64,000 nt of DNA. It comes from Streptomyces mangrovisoli (GTDB taxonomy: Bacteria > Actinomycetota > Actinomycetes > Streptomycetales > Streptomycetaceae). The stretch spans positions 1 through 64,000 of the forward strand of contig NZ_LAVA02000039.1 of the NCBI RefSeq assembly GCF_000974985.2, written 5' to 3'. Made by a program: the position numbers and the translations under genes. The first letter of the stretch is position 1. The number at the start of each line of letters is the position of its first letter. Below are positions 33,537-42,479 of the stretch, one piece after another. The notes under the pieces were generated by a model, which worked only from the letters and a program-made list of their open reading frames with translations, searched no databases and was not told the origin of the DNA.

Positions 33537-33710
33537 GGCTCCGCCTGAAGCGCCGTCCGACACCTGCGGGTGCGTAGAGGCTCCGCCTGAAGCGCCGTCC
33601 GACACCTGCGGGTGCGTAGGGGCTGATCGCGCAGTTCCCCGCGCCCCTGGAAAGCTGCGCCCAGCCCCCGCCAGGGGCGCGGGGAACTGCGCGACCGGCC
33701 ACAACGCACC
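33537..33710. repeat. 42-bp tandem duplication plus inverted pair of the dispersed repeat
   Basis: Two nearly identical 42-bp units (GGCTCCGCCTGAAGCGCCGT and onward) follow the acyltransferase stop. A forward dispersed-repeat copy (about 33626) and a reverse copy (about 33672) come next and can pair over about 21 bp. The pair may act as a terminator before the phosphoesterase gene. Confidence 0.8.
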
Positions 33711-33793
33711 CGCACCCGTGAACACCGGTCCGACCGGGCCGAGGCCGACCGGATACAGTGCGCGGAACGGCAGCCTGGTGAGCGAGGGAACGC

Positions 33794-35002
33794 GTGACCG
33801 AGACCAGCAACACCCGAACCGCCGACGGCGACGCACCCGCACCGCGGCCGAGCCGCCTGCACCGCCTGATGCGCTACATCCCGCTGATCGCCCCCGTCCT
33901 GCTGTGGGCCGTGCCGTGCGGAGTGCTCCTGTACGCCGGCCAGCACTGGCCGCTGCCCGTCACTGCGGCCGGCACCGCGCTGTTCGTCCTCGGCCTCGTC
34001 GCCATGCCGCTCGCGATGATGCGCGGTCACGGCCGTCGCCAGCAGGACCGCGCGGCGATCGTCGGCGACAGCCTGCTGGGCGGCAGCTGGATCCTGTTCA
34101 CCTGGTCCGTGCTGCTCGGCGTCCTGCTGCGGCTCGCCCTGACCGTGGCCGGTGTCGGCGACGGCCAGGACCGGGCCCGGATCGTCACCTGGGCCGTCCT
34201 CGGCGTGACCGCCGTACTGCTCGCCTGGGGCTACGCCGAGGCCCGCCGCGTACCCCGCGTGCGCACCCTCGACGTGCCGCTCCCGCGCCTGGGTGCCGGG
34301 CTGGACGGCACCCGCGTGGTCCTCATCACCGACACCCACTACGGCCCGCTCGACCGCGCCCGCTGGTCGGCCCGGGTGTGCGAGACGGTGAACGCCCTGG
34401 AGGCCGACCTGGTCTGCCACACCGGCGACATCGCGGACGGCACGGCCGAACGCCGCCGCGCCCAGGCCGAGCCGCTCGGCACCGTGCGCGCGACCCATGC
34501 CCGGGTGTACGTCACCGGCAACCACGAGTACTACAGCGCGGCCCAGGGCTGGGTCGACCTGATGGACGAGCTGGGCTGGGAGCCGCTGCGCAACCGCCAT
34601 CTGCTGCTCGAACGCGGCGGCGACACCCTCGTGGTCGCCGGCGTGGACGACGTCACCGCCGAGTCCTCCGGCCTGGCGGGGCACGGCGCCCATCTCGACG
34701 GAGCCCTGACCGGAGCCGACCCCGACCTGCCGGTCCTGCTCCTGGCCCACCAGCCCAAGTTCATCGACCGGGCTGCGGCCGCCGGAGTCGACCTCCAGCT
34801 CTCCGGCCACACGCACGGCGGCCAGATCTGGCCCTTCCACCACCTGGTCCGTATCGACCAGCCCGCCCTGGCCGGCCTCAGCCGCCACGGCACCCGCACC
34901 CTGCTCTACACGAGCCGCGGCACCGGCTTCTGGGGCCCGCCGTTCCGGGTCTTCGCCCCGAGTGAGATCACCCTGCTGGTGCTTCGCAGCGGCACCGCCT
35001 GA
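33794..35002 (+). CDS. Membrane-anchored metallophosphoesterase
   Basis: A 402-residue protein. The GTG follows GCGAGGGAA. Four hydrophobic segments (about residues 28-50, 55-75, 95-118 and 132-148) anchor a C-terminal calcineurin-like domain. The metal-binding set is complete: DTHYG, HTGDIAD, GNHEYY and SGHTHGGQIWP. This is the YkuE/YaeI-like arrangement, suggesting hydrolysis of a lipid-linked or periplasmic phosphoester at the membrane. It stands alone and is convergent with the next gene. Confidence 0.91.
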   Translation: MTETSNTRTADGDAPAPRPSRLHRLMRYIPLIAPVLLWAVPCGVLLYAGQHWPLPVTAAGTALFVLGLVAMPLAMMRGHGRRQQDRAAIVGDSLLGGSWILFTWSVLLGVLLRLALTVAGVGDGQDRARIVTWAVLGVTAVLLAWGYAEARRVPRVRTLDVPLPRLGAGLDGTRVVLITDTHYGPLDRARWSARVCETVNALEADLVCHTGDIADGTAERRRAQAEPLGTVRATHARVYVTGNHEYYSAAQGWVDLMDELGWEPLRNRHLLLERGGDTLVVAGVDDVTAESSGLAGHGAHLDGALTGADPDLPVLLLAHQPKFIDRAAAAGVDLQLSGHTHGGQIWPFHHLVRIDQPALAGLSRHGTRTLLYTSRGTGFWGPPFRVFAPSEITLLVLRSGTA

Positions 35003-35016
35003 CCGCCGCGTTTCGG

Positions 35017-35886
35017 TCAGGGCGCTTCGAACTGGAGGGGGAAGCGGAGGGCGAGCCAGGGCTTGCGGCCCCAGGCGAGCACGGCCCCGCGTCCCATGGC
35101 CTGCCACGGGCCGAGGCGTCCCAGCGCGATGAGCAGGAAGGCGACCGGCTCGGTCAGGATGGTGCAGTCCGAACGCTCCGGCGGGCCGGGCAGCACCTCG
35201 ACCGCGCCGTCGGTGAAGGTGACGCCGAAGGCCGCGCCGCCCCGGATGCGCAGGGTGTACCGGGCCGTCAGCGTGGAGGCGACCGCGATGCGCGGCATCG
35301 CGGTCTTCAGGAACGGCAGGCACAGCCCGACCCGCCGCTCGTCGATCATGTGCGGCCGGCGCAGCCCGCGGGCGAGGTCGTAACCGTGGCCCAGCATGTG
35401 GGTCAGCAGGTACGCGGCGAGTACGTCCTGGTCCATGGGGCCGAGCGGGGTCACGAGCGTCCGCCTCGCGGCCCCGTCAGTCGCCGGACCGTCCACGGCC
35501 GGCCCGTCCGCCGCGGCCGCGTCCGCCGCGGCCCGGTCCACGGCGGCCAGGAACGTGTCGGTCTGCTCCACGAGCATCGCGGCCAGCGGCCCCGCCCCGC
35601 GCTCGGTGAACTCGGCGAGGCTGCGCGCGTTGGCCGCCGCGATGCCCTGCGGCGTGCCGTCGCCGTAGGGGCGTTCCCGGCCGGCCGCGAGATCGGCCAT
35701 CAGGCCGTTGGCCAGTGCCAGGTGGGCCGCCGTCTCGCCGACGGTCCACTCCAGCCCCGGTACGGGGGCGGTCGTGTCCGTCGCGCCGTCCAGGAGCGCG
35801 GCGATGGCGTCGGCGGTCTCGCGTATCGCCCCGCCGAGCCCTTCCGGCAGGGAGTCCCCGCCGCTCGTCCCTGTTCCCCGCTCCAC
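35017..35886 (-). CDS. Maleylpyruvate isomerase-family mycothiol-dependent protein
   Basis: A 289-residue protein with the DinB/MDMPI N-terminal four-helix domain (residues about 20-190). It has EWTVGETAAHLA with the first metal-ligand His and LLTHMLGHGYDLARG with the later His pair. A C-terminal SCP2-like domain follows (about 195-289). Members use mycothiol, the actinobacterial thiol, in isomerase or transferase reactions; most are unassigned. A short Ala/Asp-rich stretch around residue 125 looks like a slippery linker (repeated AADGPA). GTG start. Confidence 0.83.
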   Translation of the reverse strand: MERGTGTSGGDSLPEGLGGAIRETADAIAALLDGATDTTAPVPGLEWTVGETAAHLALANGLMADLAAGRERPYGDGTPQGIAAANARSLAEFTERGAGPLAAMLVEQTDTFLAAVDRAAADAAAADGPAVDGPATDGAARRTLVTPLGPMDQDVLAAYLLTHMLGHGYDLARGLRRPHMIDERRVGLCLPFLKTAMPRIAVASTLTARYTLRIRGGAAFGVTFTDGAVEVLPGPPERSDCTILTEPVAFLLIALGRLGPWQAMGRGAVLAWGRKPWLALRFPLQFEAP

Positions 35887-36083
35887 GCCGCCGGTCTCCT
35901 CGCGTCTTCGTGATCACGCACCTGTAGCGGGGTACAGAACCAGACCCGCGGGTCCGGGGCAAGGGTTGGGGCAAGCGGAGGTCGGGCGGCCTGGCCTCGC
36001 ATCGCATCCCATCGCATCGCATCGCCTTCCGCAGGGTGGTGCCGCCGGGCGCGAGTGCGTCCGGCGGCACCGTGGGGGGCGGG

Positions 36084-39000
36084 TCAGGTGTTCCAGACCT
36101 GGAACTCGGAGAGCTGGCCGGCCGGCCAGCCGTTGTTCGCGGTGATGTTCAGCCGGAAGTACCGCTGGGTGGTCGCGGTGAACGTCAGGGTCACCGTGTT
36201 GTTGGTGGTGGGGTCGAAGGTGTACGTGGCCGACGACTTGACGGTGCTGAAGCTGGAGCCGTCGGTGCTGCCCGACAGGGACAGCGTCTGGTTGCGGGCG
36301 CCCCAGCTCGCGGGGAGCTGGAGGACGACGCGGCTCGCGCTCTGTGCGGATCCGAGGTCGACCTGGACCCACTGCGGGAAGGCGTTGTTGGCGCTCTCCC
36401 AGTAGGTGCCCTGGTTGCCGTCCGTGACGTTGGTCGACGGGTAGACGTCGGTGTGGCTGGACTCGGTGGTGGCCGCGCCGGCCGCCAGGTTCTTGCTCGC
36501 CGTGCCCGCTCCGGTGCCGGTCAGCGCGACCGTGGTCGTGCCGTTCGACGCGTTGCTGGCGACGCTGAGCGTGCCGGTGCGGGTGCCGGACGCGGTGGGG
36601 GTGAACGTGACGGCCACCGTGCAGGAGGCGTTCGCCGCGATCGACGTCCCGCAGGTGTTGGTCTGCGCGAAGTCGCCCGTGACGGTGACGCCGGAGACGG
36701 TCGCGGCGGCGGTCCCGGTGTTGGTGACCGTGACCGTCTTCGCGCCGCTGGCGGTGTTGAGCGCCTGGGTGGCGTAGGCCAGCGACGCCGGGTCGGCCGA
36801 CAGGGTCGCCTGCGAGGAGCCGCCGGTGCTGGGGAACACCTCGAAGTCCGACAACTGGGCCGCGTTCCAGCCCGTGTTGGCGGTGATGTTCACCCGGACG
36901 TAGCGCGCCGTGGCGGCGCTGAAGGTGATGGTCGCCGTGTTGCCGTTGGCGTTCGGGTCGAACGTGTACCCGGCCGATGCCTTGATCGTGGAGAAGGTGG
37001 AACCGTCCGTGGACCCCTGGACCGACAGGGTCTGGGTGCGGGCCGACCAGGACGTGGCGGGCGGGAGCTTGAGCACGACCTTGCCGACGCTGTAGTTCTG
37101 GCCGAGGTCGACCTGGGCCCACTGCGGGAACGAGCCGTTCGTGCTCTCCCAGTAGGTCGAGGCGTCCGTGTCGGTGAGGTTCGAGGCGACGTAGGGGCTG
37201 TTGCTCGAACTCGCCGTCGCCGGCCGTCCGGCGGCGATGTTCGTCGTGCTGTCGATGCCGCTGCCCGCCAGGGTGACGACGGTGGGGCTGTTGTTGGCGT
37301 TGCTGGTGACGGTCAGGTTGCCGGTGCGCGAGCCGCCGGTGGTGGGCTTGAACCCGACGGTCACCGTGCAGGAGGCGCCGACGGCGAGGGTGGAGCAGGT
37401 GTTGGTCTGGCTGAAGTCACCGGTGGCCGTGACGCCCGAGACGGTCGCCGACGAGGTGCCCGAGTTGGTCACCTTCACCGTCTGCGTGTCGGCCGAGGAG
37501 CCGACCACCGTGGCGGCGAAGGACAGGCTCGCCGGGTCGGTGTTCAGCACCGGGCCGGGCGCGGTGCCGGTTCCGGAGAGGGTGACGGTGTTGGTGACCC
37601 CGCCCGCGTTGACGGTCAGCGTCCCGGTACGGCTGCCGGTCGCCGTCGGCGCGAACTTCACGCTCACGGTGCAGGAGCCGTTCGCCGCTATCGACGAGCC
37701 GCAGGTGTTGGTCTGGGAGTAGTCGCCGCTCGCCGAGATCGAGGAGACGGACGCGGCGGAGCTGGTCGGGTTGGAGACCGTCACGGTCTGCGCGTCGCTG
37801 GTCGAACCGGTCGGGACCGAACCGAAGCTGAGGGCGCCCGGGGTGGCCGTCACGCCTTCGGACGGGTACGGCGGGTAGACCGGGGACGGCCACCCTCCGC
37901 AGTACGGCGTGCCGCTGATCCCGGAGTTGCCGCCGCCGTCGGTCACCGTGAAGCTCCCGGACGAGCAGCTGTAGACCGGGGAGGAGTAACCGACGCCGGT
38001 GGCCGTGACGTTGGTGAACTTCGCAGCGCCGCCGGTCTGTTCCTGGAGGGCGAAGGTCCCGGTGCCGGCGATGGTCACGGTGTCGAGGTTGACGCCGCTG
38101 ATGGTGCCCTCGACCCACTGGATCGCCTCGTACGGACTCTGCTGGATCAGCGCGTTGGTCACGTTGATCGGCCCGGTGATCGCGCCCTGGCTGCCGTCGA
38201 ACCACAACGCGCCCACCCCGAACTGCCAGTTGGGGTCGAGGCTGCCGTCCCGGACCATGGTGTTGCCGGAGATGGTGGTGGTGCCGACCGGCGTCGAGGA
38301 GAACCGCTGCCCCACGTGGATGCCGCCGCCCTGGGCGATGCCGGAGTCGACCACCCGGTTGCCGCTGACGGTGTTGTCGTGACCGCCGTAGATCGCGATG
38401 CCGTTGGCGAGGATCTGCAGGGACACGGTGTTGTTGGAGATGGTGTCGTTGGCGTCGGCGCCGATGCCGGAGTCCGCCCAGGTGGCGATGCCGTCGTCGC
38501 CGGTGTTGCGGATGTCGCTGTTGGTCACCTTCGAATTGGTCACCGCGCCGTGGAAGTTGATGCCGTCGGCGGTGGTGTCGCGGATGCGCATGCCGCTGAA
38601 CGTCAGCCCGTCCATCGGGCCGTCCATCCAGGCGCCGACCTTCATGTGGTCGATCCACAGGCTGGAGACGGTGGAGTTGCTCATCGCGCCGCCGATGCCG
38701 TTGACCTGGGCGCTGTCGTTGCGCTCCTGCACGTCACCGAAGATCGCGAAGTTCTGCAGATGCACCCCGGTGCTGGCCGAGGGCGCGGAGTTGCCGTAGA
38801 AGCCGGGGGCCGTGCCGGTGACGGTCGAGTACCACATGCCGGCGCCGGCGATGGTGACGTTGTTGACGCTGATGTGGCCGGGGATGTTGTAGGTGCCCGG
38901 CGGGATCCACACGGTGCCACCGGGCCCTGCCGCGCTGATCGCCGCGTTGAACGCGCTGGTCGCGTCGGCCGCGCCGGTCGAGTCGGCGCCCTTGCTGGTG

Positions 39001-39644
39001 ACCGACACGGACCCGGAGGGTGCGGTCAGGGCGGCGCCGACCTGTTCGAAGTCGGCGAAGTCGATCGTGTACGAGGAGGCGTTGTCGCCCGAGTCGACCT
39101 GGAGCTTGAAGGTCGTGCCCGCCGGATAGGTGGTGGTGAACAGGCGGTGGGCCTCGTCGTAGAAGTGGTGCGGGTTGCTGCCCGGCGAGTTGGTGAACGG
39201 GTAGCTGCCGTAGTACCAGCTGTAGGCGTTGGTCAGGGTGAAGTCGGGCTGCTTGACGCCGTTGATGTACAGCGACAGCGCGGCCGTGTAGACCGAGCCG
39301 CCCGAGGTGTCGGGGATGCTGTAGCGGAAGTTGATCGAGTTGGTCGCCACCGGCGTGGTGAAGGTGACGTACTGGCCGGTGCCCTGGAGGGTCGTCGCCT
39401 TGCGGTACGACGCCTCGTCGGCGAGCTGACCCTGGGTGTAACTCGGGCCGATGGTGGTGCCGTTGGTGGCGGAGTTCTCCGCCTGGACCTCGACGTACGG
39501 CAGGCTCGCACCGCTGCCGCCGGTGGCGGCGGCCGCCGCCCAGGCGGGCTGGACGGCCAGCGCGACGATGCCGACGGCGGCCACCATCGCGGTGGTGACC
39601 GCCCAGACGAGGGCCCGTCTCAGATCTCGTGGGGAGGGGAGCAC
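36084..39644 (-). CDS. Secreted GH87-like alpha-1,3-glucanase/mycodextranase, multidomain
   Basis: A 1186-residue exported enzyme. GTG at 39644 lies 8 bases after AAAGG; a GTG three codons upstream lacks such a site. In order: signal peptide (to about 38), a CBM6/35-like sugar-binding domain (about 48-205), and a right-handed beta-helix (about 220-600) with DGINFHGAV and RNTGDDGIATWADSG resembling GH87 active-site segments. Then come two choice-of-anchor-D domains (about 610-800), a discoidin/F5-8C domain (about 808-925), a third anchor-D domain (about 935-1040) and a C-terminal discoidin domain (about 1050-1186). It probably attacks fungal alpha-1,3-glucan. GH87 assignment is by recalled motifs, not search. 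Confidence 0.8.
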   Translation of the reverse strand: MLPSPRDLRRALVWAVTTAMVAAVGIVALAVQPAWAAAAATGGSGASLPYVEVQAENSATNGTTIGPSYTQGQLADEASYRKATTLQGTGQYVTFTTPVATNSINFRYSIPDTSGGSVYTAALSLYINGVKQPDFTLTNAYSWYYGSYPFTNSPGSNPHHFYDEAHRLFTTTYPAGTTFKLQVDSGDNASSYTIDFADFEQVGAALTAPSGSVSVTSKGADSTGAADATSAFNAAISAAGPGGTVWIPPGTYNIPGHISVNNVTIAGAGMWYSTVTGTAPGFYGNSAPSASTGVHLQNFAIFGDVQERNDSAQVNGIGGAMSNSTVSSLWIDHMKVGAWMDGPMDGLTFSGMRIRDTTADGINFHGAVTNSKVTNSDIRNTGDDGIATWADSGIGADANDTISNNTVSLQILANGIAIYGGHDNTVSGNRVVDSGIAQGGGIHVGQRFSSTPVGTTTISGNTMVRDGSLDPNWQFGVGALWFDGSQGAITGPINVTNALIQQSPYEAIQWVEGTISGVNLDTVTIAGTGTFALQEQTGGAAKFTNVTATGVGYSSPVYSCSSGSFTVTDGGGNSGISGTPYCGGWPSPVYPPYPSEGVTATPGALSFGSVPTGSTSDAQTVTVSNPTSSAASVSSISASGDYSQTNTCGSSIAANGSCTVSVKFAPTATGSRTGTLTVNAGGVTNTVTLSGTGTAPGPVLNTDPASLSFAATVVGSSADTQTVKVTNSGTSSATVSGVTATGDFSQTNTCSTLAVGASCTVTVGFKPTTGGSRTGNLTVTSNANNSPTVVTLAGSGIDSTTNIAAGRPATASSSNSPYVASNLTDTDASTYWESTNGSFPQWAQVDLGQNYSVGKVVLKLPPATSWSARTQTLSVQGSTDGSTFSTIKASAGYTFDPNANGNTATITFSAATARYVRVNITANTGWNAAQLSDFEVFPSTGGSSQATLSADPASLAYATQALNTASGAKTVTVTNTGTAAATVSGVTVTGDFAQTNTCGTSIAANASCTVAVTFTPTASGTRTGTLSVASNASNGTTTVALTGTGAGTASKNLAAGAATTESSHTDVYPSTNVTDGNQGTYWESANNAFPQWVQVDLGSAQSASRVVLQLPASWGARNQTLSLSGSTDGSSFSTVKSSATYTFDPTTNNTVTLTFTATTQRYFRLNITANNGWPAGQLSEFQVWNT

Positions 39645-39767
39645 TTTCCACACCTTTCATCAGGACTTGCCGCGGATGTTCCGCTGACACCGCCGGAGAG
39701 CGAGGGGCGTGGCACAGGGGGCGACGGGAGGCAGGGGGAACCCAGGGGGTGTTGATGACGCGAGGGG

Positions 39768-39850
39768 GACCGTAATATCGGCAACAAGAACGCGCAAGAA
39801 CTAGACAGAGCATTGCAACAATAAAAATTGAACACGCAAGATCTAATGTG
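39768..39850 (-). promoter_or_regulatory. A/T-rich promoter region upstream of the GH87-like gene
   Basis: This stretch (GTAATATCGGCAACAAG; CAATAAAAATTG) is far more A/T-rich than its surroundings. It lies 125-205 bp upstream of the glucanase start in a 428-bp gap with no gene, and probably holds its promoter and regulator sites. I do not recognise a named operator. Confidence 0.45.
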
Positions 39851-39895
39851 TGGCGCGGGGGCGCCGGCCTTGCAGGGCGCCCCGGACATGACAGT

Positions 39896-39920
39896 GCCGC
39901 CGGACGGGGAGTCCGGCGGC
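39896..39920. terminator. Hairpin in the glucanase/DUF5302 gap
   Basis: A perfect 10-bp stem (GCCGCCGGAC / GTCCGGCGGC) with a 5-base loop. Together with the next hairpin it could end transcription from the DUF5302 gene. Confidence 0.5.
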
Positions 39921-40002
39921 AGGGAGGGGGGAGGCGACAACTCAGGCGGATCTACGGCAACGGCGGCAGCCACAGCAGCAACAGCGGCGGCGACAGCAAG
40001 AC

Positions 40003-40026
40003 GCCGACCGCCCGAAGGCGGTCGGC
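40003..40026. terminator. Tetraloop hairpin after the DUF5302 gene
   Basis: GCCGACCGCC-CGAA-GGCGGTCGGC is a perfect 10-bp stem closed by a stable CGAA tetraloop, 46 bp past the DUF5302 stop on the minus strand. Confidence 0.65.
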
Positions 40027-40072
40027 ATGGAGAGCAGGTGGGGCCGGATCAGCCGGATCGACCCTGTCCGGG

Positions 40073-40315
40073 TCAGCCGCCGCTCTTGCGCCGGAAGTTG
40101 CGCTGGCTCGCGGCCGGGCCCTTCGTCCTGCGGACCTTCGGCGCGTCACCGCCCGCGGCGACGTCGCCGGAGTCCGCCTGCGCACCACGCTTGCGCTCCA
40201 GCGCCTCGCGGAACTTGCGCTTCAAGTCGTAGTTGCCGTCGCTGTCGGGGGCCAGCGGCGACGTCTCGGGCTCGGCCGACTCCGAACCCTCTCGGGGTGC
40301 AGACTCTGCGGTCAC
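40073..40315 (-). CDS. DUF5302 family protein
   Basis: An 80-residue actinobacterial protein of unknown function. The GTG five bases after AGGAGG decides the start. The N-terminal half is acidic and Ser/Pro-rich; the core YDLKRKFREALERKRG and the basic C-terminal tail KVRRTKGPAASQRNFRRKSGG-type ending (ASQRNFRRKSGG) are the family hallmarks. It is highly charged and probably disordered outside the helix. Terminator hairpins follow it. Confidence 0.85.
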   Translation of the reverse strand: MTAESAPREGSESAEPETSPLAPDSDGNYDLKRKFREALERKRGAQADSGDVAAGGDAPKVRRTKGPAASQRNFRRKSGG

Positions 40316-40379
40316 GGTGACCTCCTGGGTTCGGACGATGGGAAGCACAGCTTGTCACACCGTGCGCCGCTCGTGCGCC

Positions 40380-40600
40380 GACCCTGCGCGGACCAACATC
40401 ATCGGGGCCGGCGACAGATCACCGCTGGACATCTCGTACTTCACGCGGGCCGAGAACTCCACGTCCGTGGTCTTCACGACGACGGACAAGGTCACAGACG
40501 GCAGTTGCTCGATCGACATGGCCAACACCGCCAACGGAAGGACCCTGAGCGGAACGCTGACGATCGGCAACGGCTGCACGGGGGGCAGCCGGCTGACGGA
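40380..40600 (+). pseudogene. Remnant of a secreted beta-rich protein
   Basis: One frame reads TNIIGAGDRSPLDISYFTR, then a Thr/Ser-rich beta section with two Cys (GSCSIDMANTANGRTL, IGNGCTGGS). It has strong third-position GC bias, as in real genes, but no start codon, ribosome site or signal peptide. After about 75 residues the coding character fades. It looks like an internal or C-terminal fragment of an extracellular protein. The frame runs against the two flanking minus-strand genes. Confidence 0.4.
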
Positions 40601-40644
40601 GGAGCCGTGCCGCAGGCGCCGTACCGCACGCGCGGCCCTCCACT

Positions 40645-40684
40645 CGACGGCCCCGGGACTCGCCCAGGAGTCCCGGGGCCGTCG
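40645..40684. terminator. Strong 17-bp hairpin
   Basis: A perfect 17-bp inverted repeat (CGACGGCCCCGGGACTC and its complement) with a 6-base loop. It lies 90 bp past the DUF2231 gene on its strand and just after the remnant on the other. Confidence 0.85.
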
Positions 40685-40772
40685 TGCCCGGTGTCGGCCG
40701 CCGATTCGGGCTCGGGCTCGGCCGCCGCTTCAGTCGCGGTCGCGGTCTCGGTCTCGCTGTCGGCAGGCACTC

Positions 40773-41342
40773 CTACGGCCGCCGGTAGGCCACATGGCCG
40801 CCGAGCGCGCCGGTCACGGCGACGGCCGCCAGGCCGCCTAGCGACCACAGTCGGCCTTTCGCCGTGCGACCGCGGAGCCGAGCCGTCAAGGACGCCGCGT
40901 GGAACGCCACCGCGGCCACGTTCGTGACCGCGTGGGCCAGACCGACCCGGGCCTGCTCGGGCGGCAGGTCCGCCCAGTCGACCCAGCCCGTGACCGCCGC
41001 CGGGGCCACCCCCACCAGGCCGACCGCCGTCAGGGTGGTCGACGCGTGAGCCGTTCCCGGCACGACGTCCAGCACGGCCGCCGAGAGCCAGCAGCCGATC
41101 GGCACCTGCACGAGGACGGGATGCACGGGATGGCCGAGCGGCCGGCCACGCAGCAGGTCGCGTGCCTCGCCCAGCGGGAGCGAGCGGATGCCCCGCTGGA
41201 GAGCCCGGATCGCCGGATCCGCGAGCGTGGTGCGTTCGAGCCGGTCCAGGGTGGTCAGCCACCAGGTCGACGCCGTGTCCAGAGTCGTCCGGGCCAGGGC
41301 CTGCCCGGACTGCGGGGCGGGGGTGAAGGCGTGTGTATTCAT
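40773..41342 (-). CDS. DUF2231 membrane protein
   Basis: A 189-residue protein. The family signature GHPVHPVLVQVPIGCW begins the first of about four membrane segments; AHAVTNVAAVAFHAASL holds two further His that may, as in related membrane cytochrome-like proteins, bind a metal or heme. The N-terminal 65 residues are cytoplasmic and helical. No function is established for the family. It stands alone, ended by a strong hairpin. Confidence 0.85.
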   Translation of the reverse strand: MNTHAFTPAPQSGQALARTTLDTASTWWLTTLDRLERTTLADPAIRALQRGIRSLPLGEARDLLRGRPLGHPVHPVLVQVPIGCWLSAAVLDVVPGTAHASTTLTAVGLVGVAPAAVTGWVDWADLPPEQARVGLAHAVTNVAAVAFHAASLTARLRGRTAKGRLWSLGGLAAVAVTGALGGHVAYRRP

Positions 41343-41525
41343 ACCGGACGGCTACCCGGCTGCCCGCCGCCGTCCCACCCCCGGCACCCGAACCGCCCGC
41401 CGGGCCGTCCGCCGCCCGGGTGTCGGGGTGGCGGGCCGTCCGGTTCACGTCGGTCACCCGTGCCGGGACGGCCGGTGGCCCACCGCGTCCGCGGCGGCCC
41501 ACCGACTGCCTGCGAGCGCCGGGGC

Positions 41526-42479
41526 TCAGGACGGCAGCGGGCCGCCGTCGGTGTCCCCGTGCGGGCCGTCGCCGCCCGCGGCCCGGCGGCCGCGCCGCGG
41601 CGCCGTCCAGCCGCGGGCGCAGAACACCAGCACGGCGGTCACGACGGCCAGCGCCGCGCCCGCCTCGATCCGCGCGGTGAACACGAGGCCCGTCTGTTGG
41701 GACAGCTGAAAGGCCGCGAGGGGGTAGAGCGGCAGCAGGGCCACGAGTCCCGCCAGCGCCGCCGGGCGGCTGCGCGGGGCCGCGAGGCCAGCAGCGAGCA
41801 GCAGGGCCAGGTCGGTCACGGCCCAGACGTTCGAGCCGGGGACCTTGTTCAGCACGACCAGCGCGAGCAGCGCGGCGGCCACGACGGACCAGGCCGTACG
41901 GTCGCCGGGCCCGGAGGCCAGCCGCAGCGGGGCCGCCCACAGCAGCGCGCAGGCCAGCAGCGGCCCGGCCGTTCCGGCGAGCAGCCACAGCACGGAGCCC
42001 TGGTGCGCGAGCGCGTGGGACACGGCCACGGCCCCCGACCAGGCGGTGGCCGCCCCGGCCGCCGTCCCCAGGGCCCTGGCCGGCGCGACCCGTCCGGTCA
42101 GCAGTGCGACGAGCGCGAGCGCCGCGAGGACGACCCCCGCCAGGCCCTGGTAGATGCCGAAGGTCTGCTCCATCTGGTCCCAGGTCAGCTCGCGCCGGAA
42201 CATGTCGGCCTGCAGGATCCGGAAGGCCAGGTCGCCGGCGACGCTGAGGCCCAGCGCGAGGGGGACGAGGGCGGCGAGCGCCCGGCCCCTGGGGTGCTCG
42301 GCGCCCAGCCCCGCCCGCAGCCTCAACCCGTGCGCGGCGAGCGAGGCCGCCTCCGCGAGGTGCGCGCCCCGCCCGCGGCCGGCGGTCGCGGCGAGCACGG
42401 CGTCCACCAGTTCGTCGCCCATCTCCGCGCGGTAGGGGGCGGGGTGGAGCCGTACGGCCACGCGCAGCAGGGCGCTCAT
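41526..42479 (-). CDS. Integral membrane protein paired with PadR
   Basis: A 317-residue protein with an N-terminal helical cytoplasmic part (residues 1-60, LHPAPYRAEMGDELVDAVLA) and about eight hydrophobic segments. The N-terminal part resembles the short regulatory domains found in permeases and membrane sensors next to PadR genes. The ATG overlaps the PadR stop (ATGA), so the two are coupled. The function is not recognised; such pairs often answer to envelope stress or antibiotics (inference). Confidence 0.72.
   Translation of the reverse strand: MSALLRVAVRLHPAPYRAEMGDELVDAVLAATAGRGRGAHLAEAASLAAHGLRLRAGLGAEHPRGRALAALVPLALGLSVAGDLAFRILQADMFRRELTWDQMEQTFGIYQGLAGVVLAALALVALLTGRVAPARALGTAAGAATAWSGAVAVSHALAHQGSVLWLLAGTAGPLLACALLWAAPLRLASGPGDRTAWSVVAAALLALVVLNKVPGSNVWAVTDLALLLAAGLAAPRSRPAALAGLVALLPLYPLAAFQLSQQTGLVFTARIEAGAALAVVTAVLVFCARGWTAPRRGRRAAGGDGPHGDTDGGPLPS

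Noticed and set aside
36036..39755. 1239-codon plus-strand frame opposite the GH87-like gene
   Set aside because: Composition is Gly/Val/Arg/Asp-biased without motifs; the opposite strand has a signal peptide and ordered domains.
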